Origin: Albula goreensis | Lineage: Eukaryota; Chordata; Actinopteri; Albuliformes; Albulidae | DNA length: 64,000 nucleotides | NCBI GenBank assembly: GCA_022829145.1 | Contig: CM040762.1 | Span: forward strand, 24,422,436 to 24,486,435 | Reading direction: 5' to 3' | Shown here: positions 59,182 to 64,000 of the stretch, in pieces | Position numbering within the stretch: position 1 is the first letter of the stretch | Layout of the letters: every line of letters begins with the position of its first letter | Position numbers and translations under genes: made by a program | The notes under the pieces: generated by a model | Databases searched by the model: none | Told to the model about the DNA's origin: nothing | The model's input: only the letters and a program-made list of their open reading frames with translations

Positions 59182-62100
59182 TATGATTAGCCAGTGAAAC
59201 CAGTGTTCTGTACATTCCATTCAAGCGTGTATCTAGCAACAGTCCTACTTATCTCCACACCAATAAAACTAATTAGGTTATACTTGATCATCTTTTTCTT
59301 TACCTCCCAATCATCATGCCCCTCCCAACATAGGACTAATTGTGGCACAAAATGGAGGAAATAAAGACTCATACACACTCTACCATTTTTGGTAAGGAGA
59401 AGGAGAGTTGTAGGAGGAAGTGGGAGGAGCCTATGGCTTTTTGGCTATTTTGGCTGTGTTTTTGTAGTTAAATTGTACTAGCTTGCCTATGCATGTCCTG
59501 ACTGGCTTTTGTTTCAAGAGCTTTTATTGAACCAATGTTTGTCATATATTTTTTCAATTAATTAATTGGGGGTATCTGAATCCAGTGATATTCTTCCATT
59601 GATTACTGTGTCTTAACATGTTGAATCTCTCGAAGATAACCCAAGGGATCAAATTAACAGAAGACTCTTAAATACCATGTATGTTTTAAAATATTTTTAA
59701 AAATAGCTTAACTTATTAATTATTATTAAAGATAATAGGTAAATCTCTCAGATTTGTTAATCCATAACTAAACCTTATAACTGGGGAAATCTATTCAAAA
59801 GGTGAACATTTTTGGTTAGAATTCAGGATTATGTAAATTGATTTAAAATGAGGGCTGGGGGCCACACCCACTGGACCCCTGTGCTTAGTTCCCTAATCTA
59901 GCCAAGGTTTTAATGGGTGTGCCTTTTTCCTCATAGGCACCCACAGACCAGGATCCACAGTCACCTGAGAGAGCCAAAAAAAAAGTGTCAAACACCTGAA
60001 AAGCTGTCTTTTGTTTTTTTGTATTTCACTTTATTTTTTTTATTATTATTTTCATGTTTGTATGGTGTTTTCATTTTTGAATTTCACTTTCAGAATTATT
60101 TTGGTTTCTGTCTGGTAAACCGTCTGAATTTCCCATGTTTCCTGGCGCCTGCCGATTCTGTCCCTCCCGAGGGCCTGTGACGTGACCAGAGACAGGGTTT
60201 TATCATGCCTCATTTTGACAGGTAGAATAAATGTATTAATGTTAATGTTGATTGTAATATTAATAATTCACACCAGCAACATCTTGGTCACATTATCTTG
60301 GAAAATGAGAAATCAAATGGATATAATGGATATTTTTAAATGAACATCATAGACAACCTTGCAGATTGCTATAATTTCATTTAAAGCAACATCAGGGCAT
60401 CTTGTAAAGGTATTTTGAAGGTATTAACGACCTGTTGGTGAAGGTAGGAAAGGAGAAGGAAGTGAAATAGAGAGAAAAATATTCCCTCTCAATTCCACAT
60501 TTTAAAACTTCTGGTTTTCTGTGTGATAAAAATGTACAATTCACAAGTCACACTAACAAATATTATCTGCTTGGTAAATAGGATATTCACTTAATATTCC
60601 CAACTTAACAGCATAGTGAAACTTGATTCTAAAACTAGTTATACAACATCCCTGTCTGAATAATTGGGTTTGTACAGGCAAAAAGACATAGCCAGGGGAC
60701 ATGCAGTTAAACTTCAAATCGACATACAAATGTTTTTGCATGAAGGTATTCGATTACACAGAAGCGAAAATAGCACATTTTCCTGTATGGAGATTAGGAA
60801 GTGAGAGGCTGTGAATCCCTGTGTATACAGTGAATTACCACACTTCTAAATGCAGTTGAGAAGTGCCCCTCCTTTCCCTGCCAAGTGGTATGAGCTGAAG
60901 TGCCCCCCCCTCTTTCCCTGCCAAATGGTACGAGCTGCCATGCCATGTGGGAAACACTGAATCCCCTGCCAGTGGCCTCTTCAGCTCTTGTAGCTGGAGT
61001 CGTCTTGGGTAGGCCTGCAGATGACAGTCTTGTAGGGCTGCTCCCAGTGGCCAGGTATAGATTCAGCGCAATGGTTAACTTCTGGGACCATACACAGAGA
61101 TGACAGGAGAGAACAATGGGGAGGGGAGGGGGGGTCTTAGCTTTTCAGCCATTGCAACAGGAGCAGCAGAGCTCCTTTTGGAGGTAAGGTTTGGAACCAT
61201 TAAGGTTCACACTGCATGGACCTAGCATGGTCAGTACAGGGGTGAGCTCGGGACTCAAGTCACAGTCCGACAGTCCACAGTCCACTCCCGACCTTTAATG
61301 AGCCAGATTAGTCTGTGGAGGTCGACAGCCAGTTACGGAAGGGGCCTAAAGTCGGAGGACACAAGACTTCCGGATTCTTCAAATGAACTGGCTTGTACGG
61401 CACATCATACAACAGTTTGTTTTTGCCACAGTCTTTCATACTTTTTTTATCTAGCTAACTCTAAGATGAATTTCTGGGTCAGAGTGCAACCCACAAACCC
61501 CAAAATCTCTCAACATTAATGTAGAGATTCCTGGGTGTCTCCGCAATCAGGACGAAAAGGATGAAACAGACCTAGACTTAAACAGCGACAGGAACATTGT
61601 CGGGAAGTATTCGTTACTTATTGTGAGCTCTCAACATGGTAGTGGAAGTAGTTGTGTGTAGAATGGACAGAGAATTTTCAAACCACTTGAAACCCTACCC
61701 TTTAATATTCTACAGTACATCACTCCATCCCAAAAAAAATACAAAAAACAACAATATATTTGAATGCAAGAATGCACAAAAATAGCCAACTTTATTTTTT
61801 TAAAATCTGGAACATTAAAATTGCAGATGAAGGTCAAGAGTAAGAGAAGAGGATGAAATATCTTCGAATATTAATATATATACTGATGGCGTATTGCGAA
61901 GGTTCACAAACTTAGATCCCTGAGAACTTTTGAGGTGGATTACAAAGGACTTTTGGGAGCCACCGACATTCAGTGCAAACATCACCTCACAAAGTGCACC
62001 AAAAGAACATGGTTTTTGTGCATATTTTCTGAATTCACACATTTAATACAAAATAAAGCTCAGCATCTCTTCACTTAAATCTTTACAAAATTATTTCAAG

Positions 62101-62213
62101 TGATATAGTCAGAAGAAATGCAGTCATTTACACGTGTTATTTACATTAAGCACAATACATTTATGAATACGAAAGGTAGGCTTGCACTGCTGCACAGACA
62201 ATACACGGCATTC
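59182..62213. other. Spacer between tandem protease copies, no gene recognised
   Basis: AT-rich, with T-runs near 60010-60050 and a purine-rich stretch near 61110. The region just upstream of 59181 should hold the promoter of copy A, but no clear TATA or CpG element was identified. Confidence 0.45.
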
Positions 62214-63085
62214 TTAATGCGCCCACCCACCAAGGACGTAGAGTGAGTGGAGGACAGGGAGGAGAGACAGCAGCAAGGTGAAGAGGGGCCGGGTGGCGTC
62301 GCTCTGCGAGGAGCTGACTGAGGTGAACTGCACAAAGCCCGGAGCGTCGCCAGTGACCTGGCCGGTGATCCAGTCCTGGTATTGGGACACCCTGGCGTAG
62401 ACACCCGGGAAATTGGATCGGGCACAGCCGATGCCAAAACTCACGACTCCAGACTGGACCCAGACAGAGTTCTGTTTCTGCACCAGTGGACCTCCAGAGT
62501 CTCCCTGTGCAAGAGATGGATGTTCATTTGCACTGAGTAATTGCATTTAATCTTGGTGAGTCCAAACTATTCATGAAGTTAAATACAATTTTACGACAGT
62601 GTACATTCTTCTACTAAAGAATAAAAACATATTATGGTGGTTATTTTATGGGTAGTACCTCACTTGTTTTGATGCACACCATTAATTCATTTTGGTAAAT
62701 TTAATTGTATTTCATTAATTGTGCTAGTGTGTGCTTTTATAGCTTACTTTTAGGTAGAATTATTCAATGTTAATGTATACCAAACAACTTGAGCAATAAT
62801 AAATGAACATTCATTATTATGATTATTTTGATTATAATTTTGATTGTTATGATTATGAATATTGTGCTTATGATGATTATTATTACTGCAATCATATCCA
62901 ACCAAACTGAAACTTGAAAGGTACTGCAAACTGTTTCACCTGACATGAGTCTTTGCCTCCCTCGTCCAGGCCAGCACAGATCATGTTGTCACTGATGGTA
63001 ACAGATTGGGGTTCATAAAACGATTTACACTGGCTATTCCCCACCACGGGCACTTCCACTTCCTGCAGCGTGTCAGCCAAGGTCC
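62214..63085 (-). CDS. Prostasin/testisin-like GPI-anchored S1 serine protease, copy B (3' part only)
   Basis: Two last exons are visible: 63085-62940 and 62504-62214. They encode [18 protein letters not shown], then [17 protein letters not shown], then the intact active site GDSGGPLV with catalytic Ser. The end is [34 protein letters not shown] and a hydrophobic GPI-type tail ([18 protein letters not shown]). The pocket Asp before SCQGDSGGP predicts Arg/Lys cleavage. The last exon has exactly the same length (291 nt) as in copy A, showing a tandem duplication. The exons with the signal peptide, His and Asp lie beyond 63.1 kb and outside the window. No frame break is seen in this part. Confidence 0.9.
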
Positions 63086-64000
63086 CTGTGTAAAAATCAG
63101 ACCAACACTTAAAAACTGACCCAAGAGGTTCTAGCTCCTACTGTAGGACGAAATATGCTCCATTTGGTTTAAAACAGCGTGTTTCAGAAGGAATCACTTC
63201 TTTAATAACACAAAATCCAAGTACAGTTTTACAGTTGTTTGAGTCTATTAGTTTATCCTACAACTCAGTGGCTCAGGCCATTGGCTGCATTGTTGGCTTA
63301 GACAAAATATTCCGTAATTAAAATGTATCACATTGCGAGAATGAATAGGCTGTGAGAGGCATGGTAAGGAAAAAGAAGAAGTAACTGTACCATGATGTGA
63401 TGAGGTCGCTAGCAAGCAGCTGTTAGTATCTGCCTATTACAGCAAGATTTACATTAATGGATACATTATCGCCTACAGGCCAAACGTAATAGCATGTAGC
63501 ATGCTGGTCAGTCATCAAAATGATATAAAACCATATTCTATTCACGATACGTTTTAATGAATATTTTCTTCTTACAGCACTGCAGATTGCAGTATTTAGC
63601 ACCTAGGCTAAATAGCAAACTTTCTTTGTAAAACAAGGATAAATGAAGCACACGGTTATTTACAATTAGATTGTATACACATACAGACCAAAAAGTGCTT
63701 GTATTTATACCTAAGAAATGGTGTGATACTTTCTGTCCACAGCATTTTTTATTAACGCAGTGATATTTGTGTTTGTAGTTTTGGAGTTATCTGTGTCAAC
63801 AATCCAAGGATAAAACTTAGTTCCTTAAAATGTCATCAATCACTAAAGAAAAACATAAATATCACACCATACCCTTTGGTCAAAAACATAATTTTCTAGC
63901 TATCACTTGTTGCAAGAAATTTACTGAATAAACTGTCACAGATAAGTGGATGAATATTTAGTTAATATTTCCAAACCGAATACATACTGCACCCCTAACC
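63086..64000. other. Intron of protease copy B, right edge of window
   Basis: AT-rich. The preceding exon (with NDIALL expected) was not found before the window ends. Confidence 0.5.

Noticed and set aside
1-64000. CRISPR arrays, operons, prophage or other prokaryotic systems
   Set aside because: Spliced vertebrate genes throughout; no regularly spaced direct repeats were seen.

Overview
The window looks like nuclear DNA of a ray-finned (teleost-type) fish. It has split genes with short GT-AG introns and low gene density. Fish-typical repeats are present: degenerate Tc1-like transposons, a V-type SINE tail, a second tRNA-derived SINE family, hAT-like MITEs, an L1-type LINE tail and dinucleotide microsatellites. 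Genes were built by joining exons on splice sites, phase and family similarity. No database search was possible.

Layout. KDM8/JMJD5 (+, 851-6297, 7 coding exons, complete). NSMCE1 (-, 14677-7689, 7 coding exons, complete, with a noncoding first exon and promoter near 15.3-15.5 kb). A class I cytokine receptor of the IL-4R-alpha type (+, 20390-28140, 9 coding exons, complete, 581 aa). A repeat-rich stretch (28-33.7 kb) with SINEs and a LINE fragment. Scattered, frame-broken exons of GGA2 (-, about 42.3-33.8 kb). HIRIP3 (+, 47655-53596) with frame breaks in its acidic exon. Two tandem GPI-anchored prostasin/testisin-like serine proteases (-): copy A at 59181-55496, and the last two exons of copy B at 63085-62214, which runs off the right edge.

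The order KDM8 - NSMCE1 - IL4R matches human 16p12, and GGA2, HIRIP3 and prostasin-type proteases also lie on human 16p. The block is therefore conserved vertebrate synteny rather than an operon-like system. The genes are functionally unrelated: a JmjC oxygenase, a SMC5/6 ubiquitin ligase subunit, an immune receptor, a Golgi clathrin adaptor, a histone chaperone and membrane-tethered proteases.

The most notable points are these. (1) Protease copy A has Cys in place of the catalytic Ser and a further Gly-to-Ser change, while its tandem sister keeps GDSGGP. (2) Single-base frame breaks, mostly missing bases in homopolymers, occur in all three frame-broken genes between 33.8 and 57.4 kb and in none of the three genes left of 28.2 kb. 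This suggests a locally unpolished assembly, gene decay, or both. (3) GGA2 appears reduced to VHS-end, GAT and GAE fragments. (4) The IL-4R-like receptor has a degenerate WSXWS box, three ITIM-like tyrosines and a tandem splice donor that could yield a soluble form. I found no wholly new multi-gene system.
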